Source: Pyrus communis (lineage: Eukaryota; Streptophyta; Magnoliopsida; Rosales; Rosaceae). From it: 64,000 bases of DNA. A model generated the notes under the pieces. The model was not told the origin of the DNA. It ran no database searches and saw only the letters and a program-made list of their open reading frames with translations. The position numbers were made by a program, and so were the translations under genes. Below are positions 45,863 to 58,006 of this stretch, in pieces (position 1 is the first letter of the stretch; every line of letters begins with the position of its first letter). The stretch is from NCBI RefSeq assembly GCF_963583255.1, contig NC_084805.1:23284085-23348084 (forward strand). The letters run 5' to 3'.

Positions 45863-46893
45863 GGCTAAACTACCAAAATGGTCCCTGAGATTTGCATAAC
45901 ACATCACTTTGATCCTTGAAATTTCAAATCAATAGAAGTGGTCCTTGAGATTGTCCACCATCCATCATTTTGGTCCTTCCACTAAAAACTCCGTTTAGTG
46001 TCCCAGAGCTTTTGGCTAGAAGTTTGGGCAATTTTCAAAACTTCGTAACTCAATCGTTTCTTAACCAAATTCGACACATAATGTATCAAAATGAAGATAA
46101 GAAAGTGTAGAATAAGATTATACTTATTTGGAGGCCCAGTAGTTACCAGAGATGGCCGGAAAATAGCCTCAAAGTTGATTGGTCTAAGGGAAAACTGGAA
46201 AACTCACCAGAAACTGGGTAAACTTTAAACGTTCATAACTTCTTTAATACTCAACGAAATCAAGTGATTCAAAAACAAAACTCATACTTCTCTATGAGAG
46301 GAAGGGAGTGGTACCTTTTTAGACTGCTAACTCACCATGTTTTGGCCGGAAAACGGCTCGAAAGTGGCTATCTTGGTCTTGAGTTAGCCACTTTCGAGCC
46401 ATTTTTGGGTAAAACCACACCGAGTTAGCCATAAAAAAAAGATACCATTCTCTTCTTCTCATCGAGAAGTATGATTTTTGTTTTTGAATCACTTCATTTC
46501 GTTGAGTATTAAAGACGTTATGTATGTTTAAAGTTTACCCAGTTTCTGGCAAGTTTTCCAGTTTTCCTACGGACTAGTCAACTTTGAGGCTATTTTCCGA
46601 CCATCTCTGGAAACCATTGGGCTTCCAAATCAATATAATCTTATTCTACACTTTCCTATCTTCATTTTGATATATTATGGGTCAAATTTGGTTAAGAAAC
46701 GATTGAGTTATGAAGTTTTGAAAATTGCCCAAACTTCCAGCCAAGAGCTTCGGGACACTTAACGGAGTTTTTAATGGAAGGACCAAAATGATGGATGTTG
46801 GACAATCTCAGGGACCACTTCTATTGATTTGAAATCTCAGGAACCAAAGTGATGTGTTATGCAAATCTTATGGATCATTTTGGCAATTTAGCC
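45863..46893. mobile_element. Mutator-type foldback MITE
   Basis: 1031 bp composed of two inverted arms of nearly 500 bp (ends GGCTAAACTACCAAAATGG and the complement of CCATTTTGGCAATTTAGCC-like sequence) around a short centre near 46.38 kb. It is flanked by an identical 9-bp duplication TTTGTAAAT (45854-45862 and 46894-46902), the length typical of Mutator-like elements. The arms are about 85-90 percent alike by eye. No coding capacity. Confidence 0.88.
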
Positions 46894-47285
46894 TTTGTAA
46901 ATTGTATGACGTGATAGTTGATGATTGTATTATTACTTAATGTTGATTAACATGTTTACTTTATATTGGTGACATATCACATGGTTTACAAATAAAATCT
47001 AATAAGTTGGTCTACCTAGCATTACTCATTTCAAATATATTTGTCCTCTTTTCAAAACCATTCCTCCAAAACATATATGCATCTCTCGTATATCTAATAT
47101 CCTTCCATCCAAGTAAAAAAGTTCGGCATTTGCACATCCTATTTTATCCATTTGCATTCTTCTCTTTCATGTTTATGTTTTGATAATTGAAGTCCAAGTG
47201 GACAAAATAGGAGGGTGAAAATCGCCACCTAAAAAAAAAAAAAAAAAAAGTTGGTGTTATCCACACGTTCATTTTTACTTCTCAC

Positions 47286-47766
47286 CACTGTTCTAAGAAT
47301 TCCCGTCTAGCGCTGCCTAGGCGCTAGGCGACTGGTTCTCGCCCCGATTAATGCATAAGCGTTTGGAAATTAAGAAAGGGCACCTAAACCTGCTAAGGCG
47401 TCTGCCTAGACCGCCTAGATTGCAACTCACTTAGACATAAAATAGATAACTTTCATTTTGAATTTTATTTTTTTCAATAAATTGTAAGAGATTTGTTGAA
47501 TACTTAAATGAACACACATTATAGGCTTGTTCCCCATGTTTTCATTATGTTACAATACTTCATAATATATATATCATTCTATTTTGTAGTTTATAATGAA
47601 ATAATATACATTTTAAATATAAACAAACATTTATTTATATAAAATATAATAGATTTACTTAAATTCACCTAGTTCACCTAGGCGCCCACTTAGGCCCCGC
47701 CTAGGTGCCTAGGCGCTAGGCCCCAGCCCACTGCCCAACTAGCGCCTAACGTTTTTTAGAACCTTG
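47286..47766. mobile_element. hAT MITE with GC-rich ends
   Basis: 481 bp with imperfect inverted ends (CACTGTTCTAAGAA at the left; right end complement CAAGGTTCTAAAAAA) and an identical 8-bp duplication CTTCTCAC (47278-47285 and 47767-47774). Both subterminal regions are GC-rich and carry clusters of CTAGGCG(C) and GCGCCTAG in both orientations, while the centre is AT-rich. Features fit a non-autonomous hAT. Confidence 0.85.
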
Positions 47767-47774
47767 CTTCTCAC

Positions 47775-49349
47775 ATATTCCTTGTTAATTTTTGTCATTT
47801 GACATTGTTTAATTCATTCAACAGATGGCCGAAAATTAAAAAATGATGTGTGATAAGGAGGCCGAAAATTAAAAAACCAAATCCAATTTGACACTTTAAT
47901 CACTTACATTATTTTCTCAAAAAAAGGTCATTACCTATAAAAATGCAAAATTTGTCATAACATATGGCGTAAATATTAGCATGCACATGTTTTTCGTTCA
48001 TTAATTTGAGAAAACAAAGATAGATCATGTCATGGAATGTATCTATGGCTTGATGCTTTGATTCCTCCTTGTATAATCTATTATTTATATATAAACGACT
48101 GATTTTATAAACAAACAAAGCGAGGCACCTCTTCGATCTGTTTTACATATCATTGGCTTTTCTTTTCCGTTCCAAACAATATATATGTTATAAACAAAGA
48201 AGAAGCATGATTTAATGGAGAGGTGGTCCGTGTATGTCTACTTTTGTTGATTAACAAAGTTATTTATATTTACAAGAAGCCAATGACAACCAAAAGGTCA
48301 ACGAAAGTATCCTTGTCCCTTTTTCCAAAATGTGAACCTCTGATGAATTTTCACGTTGCTTTGTGGCATGATATGATCGAGGTCTTTGCATTTTTATTTC
48401 TCTTGAATGCATCATTTATAGACACCAAACAACTAAGTGTGTGTGCGCGAGAGAGAGAGAAATAGAAAGAAATATCCACTTACTATGTTTGCACAATCTT
48501 TTAAGATTATTTCTAATTTATGGGATAAAGTTTTAAATATAAGTTTTAAAACCCCCTCAAATCATATCTAATCATTGGGCTAAAACAAGTCATGGAGAAA
48601 AAAATATATCTTTGTACTAAATTTTTCTAGGAGTTAAGCCTGACTTAAATTATTCTGGACCCACCAAACTGTCATATTTCAAACCTTTTTTTTTTTTTTT
48701 ACTTATAATCCAACGGCTGTGATCAAATGAAATCAAATCTAACAGTAAAAAAAGAAAGATTTGACGGCCCAAAATTAAAACCAATATTTAGAAAAAATTA
48801 AAAAAATTATTTAAATCAAATTTCACTTAAAACTGTATAAATACCTATGTATATGTATGATTTTAAATTACTTATCGGAATTTAAATATTTTTTTTTTTA
48901 ACAAAGTATGTTCATAAAAACAAATTAAGATAATCTACATAAATTTTACTTTCAAAAAAGTTACCGAAAAAAAAAAGCTAAAATCATTATTTAATAATCT
49001 CAAGCTAAAATTTTAAGCCATAACTATTGGAGAAGAAAAGTAGTTCTGAGTTATGGCTTAAAATTTTTTGGCTTACATTTTTACCACAGATGGTGTTTTG
49101 GGGTATGTTCAGTTTCAGGTCTACGCCGTCGTCGGTACCGTGTACAAAGCCAGGGGTCAATTCGTTCTTGGAGAATGATGGGGAACTATGCCCGTACCAT
49201 GTCATGGAAGCAGCAATGTCTGGCCAACACCCACTGGTTGCAGTGGACTAAGACTAGTGACTCGACTCAGGGATCATCATTATCATCATCACCTGTTTGA
49301 TCCGAGACCATTACTACCCCATTAAAATTGGTTACTGTGTTCATTTCAT
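47775..49349. other. Intergenic with a short hairpin and an unassigned ORF
   Basis: AT-rich DNA. At 49002-49076 AAGCTAAAATTTTAAGCC and its near complement form a hairpin. A 74-codon plus-strand frame at 49027-49251 (containing GMFSFRSTPSSVPCTKPG and ending SGQHPLVAVD) uses unusually complex codons for this region and may be a fragment of a real gene, with an acceptor-like CAG just before its internal ATG at 49092. I do not recognise it. Confidence 0.3.
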
Positions 49350-50339
49350 ATTACATCATTTTATATCATTTCAAGTACATTATATCTAATTCTTTTGAAA
49401 TAAAAAAAAAAAGTTGATGGCTACTCGTTAATTATCCTTACGATTTACTACTACCATACTTTCTCTTTACAAAAAAAAAAAAAGCACTTAAATAATTGAT
49501 CATGCGTGTCTACATTTAATATGTTTCTTATTTTTAATGAAGACGAGAAATTCGAACTTAGAATACCATCCAACATTTGATTAGATGTAATTTCCATTAT
49601 CCTTGTATAGCTACTTATTGGCTATGAGCACTTCAATTGACATTTGGGAAAATGTCATTTTCTAGAAAGTAAACTGAGAGGTTTTTTTTTTTGCTCCCTT
49701 TGTCAAAATCCTTATAATTGAACCTTTTTACATGCGAAAAAATCATGTAGTTTTATGGGCCTTGATTTTCACATACTTTGTTTAACTTCTTACACATCCT
49801 TTTAATTTATAATCATCAAATTAAATAAATTTAACAAAAATAATAAACAAAATTAAACGAAAATAATAAACAAAATTAAACGAAAATAATAAACAAAATT
49901 AAACAAGTGAGAAGATGAAAAGTTGCGTGTTTATCGTTGCATTCAAAACATTTGCTTAGTTATCATTGCTCATGTTGATTCTTCAATTGAATTTGGCACT
50001 GGTTTTTTCTACATCATTTTATATCATTTCAAGTACATTACATCTAATTATTTGGAAATAAAAAAAGGTGATAGTTACTTGTTAATTATCTTTAGGATTT
50101 ATTGCTACCATACTTTCTTTTTACAAAAAAAAAGCGCTCAAATCTTTAATCTTTAATATTAAAAAGCCAGAAGGAGAGTTTGGTGTCTTAAAGCTTTACT
50201 AAAAATCTTTGGACTAAAAAGCCCCCCAAACAAAAAAAATCAAAACTGACAGAAAAAATACATATAAAAACCCCAAGGGTAATTCTGTAAGAAACATAAA
50301 TTTATATTTCATTTTATTAGGAAAAAAAAAAGAGATAAA

Positions 50340-50960
50340 AAAGGGTACGTGACCAACTACACTCCTCCTCCATTTCGGAGAGAGATGGACTAATATCTCA
50401 TAGAAATATTGTTAAAAAAAAAAACCAGAAACTTAAAATTTGTTTTATTGCAAAATGAATGAAAAAAAAAAAAAAAAAGGGAACGTGCTGAACCCCTCAA
50501 ACGTGGAAACTGGAAAAACTGATAATTAAAATAAATAAATAAATCATGACAATTATCCTCTTAAAAAAAAAAGCATGACAAGTATCCTCTAAAAATTAAC
50601 AGTTATGAAGAGAAGAGACATCGTTTTAAGAAAGAAATAGTAAAAAATAAAGTAAAAAAAGACGACATGGTGAATAACTGCTCTCCATTTTAGGAGAGAG
50701 ATATTAAAAAGAAAAATTAAAATTTGTTATATTGAAAAAAGAAAAAAAAAAGAAACAAATAAAACAACAGAAACGGAACTTCTCCTCCATTTTAAAAAAA
50801 ATATCTAAGAAATTTATATTAAACAAAAATAACGTAATTGCTCTCAATTTTAGGATAGATATTTGTTTTATTGGAAAAAGAAAAAAGAAAAAAAAAAGAA
50901 AAAAAAAAGAAAAGAACATGAACATGAACGTATCTCCTCCATTTTAGGAGGAGATATTAA
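50340..50960. repeat. Repeated short palindromic block within the Helitron
   Basis: Variants of CTCCTCCATTTTAGGAGGAG (and CTCTCCATTTTAGGAGAG) followed by ATATTAAT-like sequence occur near 50361, 50682, 50781, 50840 and 50933, and once more inverted at about 52378-52402. Each can form a small hairpin. The blocks are roughly 60-320 bp apart and separated by A-rich tracts. Confidence 0.65.
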
Positions 50961-52410
50961 TATCTAACAAAATTATAACGTGGGAGAAAATGGGTAGAGG
51001 TTGTCGTCAGTTTTAAAAAAAAAAAAAACGGTGAAGTTCTCCCACTACCAAGTAGTAACTCCCCAGTTCCCACGTATATTCCCATTTTTTCCATTGTGGC
51101 TGCAATATTATTATATGTACTCCCCATCTCCTCCAATTATGTGGCTGAATCTTATACTCCCCATTTTTTTGCTCTGCCTTCTTCACATGTGATGCTATTT
51201 GAATTAATTTGGTGAGATTCTTGACTCAAAAGGCTTTTGCCAACTATTCATATCCATCTTCTGTGAAATCTTGGTGCTTTTTATTTCAATTTTCCTATTC
51301 TTACTTTCTCCTTTTTGTTATAGGGTCGAGACAATTCTATTAGGCTCCAAAGTTCAAAGGTTTGAGTAACTTTGGGTAAATCTCAATTTAAATTTACCTT
51401 TTCGGTTTTTAGGTGTTTTTTACGGTTTATCTTTTAGGTGATGAATTTGATGCACTCTACTGCAGCTTTGAGGACGTATATATGAGTTTGTATTTAGTAT
51501 TTCTAAGTCAATTTTAGTTTTTTTCACTTCTTCCTTTGAAATCTTCATTGTGCGCTTTTTAAATTTTGGTCAGATTATGAGTTTCAATTTTGATTATCTT
51601 AATGTGTTATACGTGTGCTATGGATTAAAAAAATTATTTGTTTTCATTCTCAGGATATTTACAAGAATACCCACAAAAAATGAAGAAGGAACTAGCTATT
51701 GATAAGATCCCAAACATACATGTCTCTATTTTTACACCTGGGTGAGAGATATTTGTTGGAGTAAAAACTATTGATCTAAGCCAACTGATTCTCAAAGAGT
51801 GGAAAAAGAAAAGCATGAGCAGTATGTATTCTAAATTCTTTATTAAATTTGTTACAAGAAATTCTAACATTATATATACCTTCAATATATAGGTGGCGCA
51901 TGAAAAAGGTTGTAGAAGAATTAAAACCTTCAACAACTCCTCACATCATACGTATTTGGAATAAAGTCCAACAAATTAGGTACAACACTATTTCTTACCT
52001 ATTTATTTTTAGTGGCATTCTCTATATGAGTTTCATGTGAAAATGCATGCGAAGATTAGCATTAAGGAATAAAACACAAACATTAATAATTGAAGCCAAA
52101 AAAGTATAACATATATGCGTTTGTACATGCATGCACACACACATATGAAATTGTCAGGTAAAATGTCCACGATCTTGCCAGTATACATGTTTGAAAACCG
52201 AACGTATATCTTCCACCAGGTCATCACTGCATTATCTTTAAAGGTTGATTGGCTTCAATCTCAATTAAGAATTATCGCTTGCTTCAATCTTCTTATGGCC
52301 TGTGATGCCATTATCATTTTCTACTGCAGCTTTGAGATAATATCTCCTCCTATTGTTCCTTTGTTTCTTCTATATTAATATCTCCTCCTAAAATGGAGGA
52401 GATACGTACA

Positions 52411-52520
52411 TGTTAATTATCTCAAATTATAAAATTAAAAAAAATTTACAAATTAATTATCTCAAATTATAAAATTAAAAAAAATTTACAAATTAATTAT
52501 CTCAAATTATAAAATAAAAA
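52411..52520. repeat. 40-bp tandem repeat within the Helitron
   Basis: The unit containing CTCAAATTATAAAATTAAAA starts at 52421, 52461 and 52501, two full copies and a partial third with no visible mismatch in the full copies. Confidence 0.85.
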
Positions 52521-55100
52521 AAATAAAAAAAATAAAAACAATTTTTGGATGCAGGAAAAACATTAATAGTGATCAAACAACTTTTCTAAATACGGTAAGT
52601 TTTCTCTTATTTTCATACGAAAATATACTATAAATTCAAATTGCATTCAATTTTCAAATAGAAATAAAATTGCATTTTTTGTCAGTTTTACAAGCATCAC
52701 ACCCGTCTCAAAGTACAAAGGTTGAAGTACAAGATTAAGGTAATATTTCTTACTATTTAATTTTGTAAACATGATTACAATTTGTTACCTAAAACTTGAC
52801 AAATTATTTATCTTTCAGTATTCTAAAAGTAACTAGAGTAAAAGTATTGCCATGAGAAAATTGTCAAAGTAAAAGGTATTTAGGTTAAAATGTTAAATTG
52901 CTTACAATCTTTATATTTGGGATTGTGCATTATAGTTATACTTCTTATTTTATCATCATTGCTTGCAGATTAACCATGAAAATCTAAAGCATCAAGTGCA
53001 AGTAAATGGGTGGCAAACATGGCTTTGATTTCACACATAGACGCTATGTTTACATATGCACATGTTGTCTATATTTTGCTTTGCTAGCATATAGCTTTCA
53101 CTGAAAACTTATGAATCTGAAAATTTTGATTTAAGGACATTAAATGTTATCAGCATGTATCTAGAAATGAAATTACATGTCATATTTTCATAATTTTTAA
53201 TAGTTTCTATTTTCCCATTTTATCTTCGTTGTTGTTTTAAAGGAAAAATAGTAAAAATTGTAAGAGAGATTACTCACATATGTGCAAATTGGATGAAATA
53301 TATGTTGCTCAATTTATAAAATAATCACTTAAGAAATATTAGAATATCTAAAACAACACATCTTTGGGGCGTGTAGCGCCCGTGATGTAAAAAAGCCTCT
53401 CGCACGCGTGCAGAAAAACTAGTAATTGATTATGCACGTCTACATTTACTGTGTTTCTTATTTTTAATGAAAGCGAGAAATTTGAACTTAAATTACCGTT
53501 CAACATTTGATTAGATGTAATTTCCATTATCCTAGTAAAGCTAGTTATTGGCTATGAGCACTTCAATTGACATTTGGGAAAATGTCATTTTCTAGAAAGT
53601 GAACTGAGATTTTTTTTTTTTTTTTTTTTTTTGGGCTATGAGCACTTCAATTGACATTTGGGAAAATGTCATTTTCTGGAAAGTAAACTGAGAATTTTTT
53701 TTGCTCCCTTTCTCAAAATCCTTATAATTGAACATTTTTACATGCGAAAAAATCATGTAGTTTTATGGGCGTTGATTTTCACACATTCTGTTTAACTTTT
53801 TACACATCATCTTAATTTATGATCATTAGATTAAATAAATCTTAACGAAAATAATAAATAAAATTAAACAAGTGAGAAGATAGAAAAGGTGTGTGTTTAT
53901 CGTTGCATTCAAAACATCTCATTGCTCATGATTTTTCGATTGAATTTGGGACTGGTTTTCAGTTTTCTACATCATTTTATATCGTTTCAAGTACATTACA
54001 TCTAATTCTTTTGAAATAAAAAAAAAGGTGATAGTTACTTGTCAATTATCTTTACGATTTACTGCTACCATACTTTCTCTTTACAAGAAAAAAACACTTA
54101 AATAATTGATTATGTGCGTCAATATTTACTGTGTTTCTTATTTTTAATGAAAGTCGTAGATTCGAACTTAGAATACCGTCCAACATTTGATTAGATGTAA
54201 TTTCCATTATCCTAATAAAGCTAGTTATTGACTATGAGCACTTCAATTGACATTTGGGAAAATGTCATTTTCTAGAAAGTAAACTGAGAATTTTTTTTGC
54301 TCCCTTTGTCAAAATCCTTATAACTGAACATTTTTACATGCCAAAAAACCATGTAATTTTATGGACGTTGATTTTCATGCACCTTGTTTTACTTCTTATA
54401 CATCATTTTAATTTATGATCATCATATTAAATAAATCTAACAAAAATAATAAACAAAATTAAACAAGTGAGAAGATAAAAAAAACGTGCGTGTTTATCGT
54501 TGCATTCAAAACATTTGCTTAGTTCTCATTGCTCGTGATTCTTCAATTGAATTTGGGACTTGTTTTCTGTTTTCTACATCATTTTATATCATTTCAAGTA
54601 CATTACATCTAATTATTTTGAAATAAAAAAAGGTGATAGTTACTCGTTAATTATCTTTATGATTTACTACTACCAAAAAAAAAAAAAGCACTTAAATAAT
54701 TGATTATGTGTGTTTATATTTACTGTGTTTCTTATTTTTAATGAAAGCGAGAAATTCGAACTTAGAATACCGGCCAACATTTGATTAGATGTAATTTCCA
54801 TTATCCTAGTGAAGCTAGTTATTGGCTATGAGCACTTAAATTGACATTTGGAAAAATGTCATTTTCTAGAAAGTAACTGAGAATATTTTTTTTGCTCCCC
54901 TTGTCAAAATCCTTAAAATTGAACATTTTTACATGCGAAAAAATCATGTAGTTTTATGGACGTTGATTTTCACACTCTATTTAACTTCTTACACATCTTC
55001 TTAATTTAAGATTATCAAATTAAATAAATCTAATGAAAATAAGAAACAAAATTAAACCAATGAGAAGATAGAAAAAGTACGTGTTTATCGTTGCATTCAC

Positions 55101-55260
55101 CTAATCTTGTTAAAGCCCAGCCCGGCCCATTGACAAGACCCATTAGTAGAGCAGGAGAATGAGGGATAGAATTTGCCAGTGCGTGTTAATTCCAGTAATT
55201 TCAAATACCAAGAGGCTTATGCAGGATTTCAACTACCATTTAGTTTTGAAAGTAGTGGCG
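55101..55260 (+). promoter_or_regulatory. Y3IP1 core promoter and leader
   Basis: Only about 160 bp separate the end of the tandem array from the Y3IP1 ATG. It contains GCCCAGCCCGGCCCATT at about 55115-55131, a cluster of site II/GGCCCA elements usual for plant genes for plastid and ribosomal proteins. No TATA box is evident. Confidence 0.45.
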
Positions 55261-57540
55261 ATGGGTTTGCAAGTTCTCCAAGTGGCGCCACCGCCACCAC
55301 TCACTTCCTCCTCCTCATCTTCTTGTCGGGTCCAGACCCTCCCACTCTGGCTCAACCAACGCAACTGCCACTGCCGCCACTCGCGGCCTCAGCTTGCTCT
55401 TCCGCCCCGCCACTCGTACAAAAGAACCGCACTCTCGCTCCTCGGTAGGAAAGATAGGAAATTGCAAGCTTCTTCATCATCTTCTTCAACTACCCAACAA
55501 GACCAGGACGACGAAGAAGAATATGAAGACGACGAAGGAGATGAAGAAGATGAATCGGACCCTGACCCGGAAGACCTCGAATACGTTGCCCAAATCAAAA
55601 GGGTATCTTGCTTTCTTCCATTCTTTGATGGTTTTTTTTTTTCATTTCAGTAATCCACTCAGTGTTATCGTTGGTTAGGTGTTGGAGCTTCTCCGGAAGA
55701 ACAGAGACATGATTTTCAGCGAGGTGTGGTGTAATTCAGTCAACCCATTTCTCCATTTGCTTTAAAGTTCAGAAGTTTGAGTCTTGATCGAGTTTGGGTT
55801 GGTGTGCAATGTGATAGGTTAAGCTCACTGTTATGATTGAGGACCTGCGAGAAGTTGAGCGCAGGAGGCTCCTCGGAATTGAAGATCCTGATGCCCCTAC
55901 TAGGGAGGAATTGGCCGATGTTCTTGAGGAAGTAAGCCCTTCATTTTAATTCCCTTGCTACATTATGCTATGTTAGGCGAATTTCGATGATGTGATTCGT
56001 GAAACAGTGAATTTAGCATGTATTTCCATTGTTTGGGTGGTATCATACCTTCACACAATGAATTCATGAATGCAAAGTAGCTAGCAACATCAATTGAAGG
56101 ATCTTCAATTGGTTTGACAAGCACAAACTGCAACCTTTTAGCTAGGTAGTTGATCATTATAATAGAACAACCTCTAGTAGATGCATTTCTTCCATTACTG
56201 TTAGATGTCAGCCGCGAAAATTTGCAGAAAACCGACTGATGTTGACCATTACTAGATATGCATCTTTACTAACTCCAAAGCACGCATGTCGTAGGAGAAA
56301 ATCTCTCCATCCTCACTGGTTTGCGCAAGTCATGAAATTTATAATCCTTGATCCTTAGATGCACCCCAGCTACAGAGTGTTGGAACTTCCGAGTTTGATC
56401 ATTCACATAGATGGACCCTGATTTGATATGCTTCTTTACAGATGCTACTTTTGCTTCTCCATAGGTGACCCTCTCTTTATGCTAGACAAAATGATTTGCG
56501 CAGTAACCCTTCGGAAATTCCTATGATTATTTACATAGGTGATACTTTGGAAATTCCTTCTTCACTGGATATGCTTCTTTATGATTTGCAGAGTGTCCTG
56601 AATCTGATTAATTTGTACGTTATGTCATTACAACTCTTTGCTTCGATACTTGTACCCTTCTCAAATCATGAGAGTGGAAAAAATTTCTCTAGCATCTGTA
56701 AATTGGTAATAATTGGAAAAAGTTATTCTATTTATTGTGACACTAATTTATGATTCTGTCATTTAGGTGAATGAAGGAAAAATCCCAAAAAATCGACTTG
56801 CTCTTAAACTGCTGGCAGCGGAAATGAATCAATGGCCTAATCTAGAGGTATTAATGTAATTCAAGTATAAAATGATCGATTTTAGAGATGATTATATATG
56901 TGTAAACGGAAAAAGAACATGAAGCTCTACCAAAGGATACTAGGATAAAGAGCCAAGCTCTGAATTACAATTAAATAGTTTGTAAATCCAGTTTTGGCGT
57001 CTCAAATTTTGGTGGTCAGAAATTTTGTTCTATTTCATCCTTTATTTTTCGGTTTTGAAAGCATATGTAACAAACAATACCACAGATTTTTCACCCTTAT
57101 CTATGTTTCTAACTAACACTGGATATCAATTTGCTAATCTGTTCCTATGTTTTGTTTATGGTACAGGTTCAGATTACACCAGCGAAGAAAAAGCCTGGTA
57201 AGTCCCTATATGCAAGAGTGACAGACACTGGTATTGATCTTCAAGAGGCTGCAAAGAGACTGAAGATTGATTGGGATACGGCTGCTGAGATTGATGATGG
57301 TGATCTTAAAGATGAAAACGAAGTGCCTTCGGTTTTGGTTTGTTTCCTTGGCTTTCTTGTGACAAAATGATTTTATCATGTTCCTGCTGTCATATATGCA
57401 CTGGTTTAGCTAATCCTCGGGTTCCTAATACGTGGTTTCTTATCTTGCAGGGCTATGGCGCGCTGTACTTAGTCACGGCTTTCCCCGTCATTATTGGTGT
57501 ATCAGTGGTATTAATTTTATTTTACAATTCGCTCCAGTAG
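55261..57540 (+). CDS. Y3IP1: Ycf3-interacting protein 1, chloroplastic (Y3IP1/CEST)
   Basis: Thylakoid protein that assists Ycf3 in photosystem I assembly. Six exons: 55261-55602, 55679-55723, 55818-55931, 56767-56847, 57167-57337, 57451-57540, joining in frame to 280 residues (family about 275). The start MGLQVLQVAPPPP opens a Ser/Arg-rich chloroplast transit peptide; an in-frame Met 34 codons upstream is possible but would place a poorer leader. A very acidic stretch (around residues 85-105, Glu/Asp-rich) is followed by the conserved core (LELLRKNRDMIFSE, VMIEDLREVERRRLLGIEDP, KLLAAEMNQWPNLE, DWDTAAEIDD) and one C-terminal transmembrane helix, ALYLVTAFPVIIGVSVVLIL. All junctions are GT-AG in phase 0. 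In Arabidopsis (At5g44650) it lies close to MCM6. Confidence 0.94.
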
Positions 57541-58006
57541 AAATCTTGTCTCGCTCTTCACTGTAAAGATATCTTATTCCTAGCAATATACCGAATATCG
57601 TTCTGATCTTCACATGAGTTTTGTTCATCTAAATGCTAGTTAGAAATATAAAATATCATGTTTGAATCTTGCATATGGTTTTATGCAAGCACATCAGATC
57701 TTATAGTTTAGTTTTATTTTATTCTAGTTAACCACTAAAACCGTTGCAAGTCAACTCTTCCATGAAGATTTACATTATTAAAAGCAAGTTATCATATTTA
57801 TTAGCAGCTAAACTATTCTTAATACAACATTAAATTTTGCTGACCCTTGTTTATATGGAGCAATTAGAGAACATGGATATCACTACTTGGTTTGGATTAG
57901 TGGAGAATATGCTGCTCACGTCTAGGTTCTCATAAGTCTGTTTTCCCTCCCCTTTAAGTAGTCCAAATCCCAGACTTGATCCTCAGGATTTCTGCTTTTC
58001 TCTACC

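Larger units (their letters stand above)
50143..53422 (+). mobile_element. Non-autonomous Helitron, 3.28 kb
   Basis: Starts TCTTTAATCTTTAATATT and ends with the palindrome GCACGCGTGC, seven bases, then CTAG. It sits between a host A (50142) and T (53423), the A/T target rule of Helitrons, with no target duplication. Neighbouring copies of the host tandem repeat show the undisturbed site (ACTTAAA/TAATTGAT at 49487, 54097 and 54696), proving both ends. A second hairpin GGGCGTGTAGCGCCC precedes the terminal one. No Rep/helicase frame is visible; the interior has repeats and unrecognised AT-rich sequence. Orientation follows the 3' hairpin. Confidence 0.9.
49350..55100. repeat. 600-680-bp tandem array, about four copies
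   Basis: The landmark ACATCATTTTATAT(C)ATTTC occurs near 49352, 50010, 53968 and 54578; once the Helitron (3280 bp) is subtracted, spacing is about 658, 678 and 610 bp. A second landmark, TAATTGAT(T/C)ATG, repeats with the same rhythm. Copies differ by substitutions and small internal duplications, such as a repeated block of about 85 bp at 53555-53690 and a tripled AAACGAAAATAATAAACAAA-type block near 49850. No coding content. The last copy stops about 160 bp before the Y3IP1 start codon. Confidence 0.85.

Noticed and set aside
50704..50947. Phe-rich and Lys-rich opposing frames
   Set aside because: Product of A-rich tracts in the Helitron; no coding signal.
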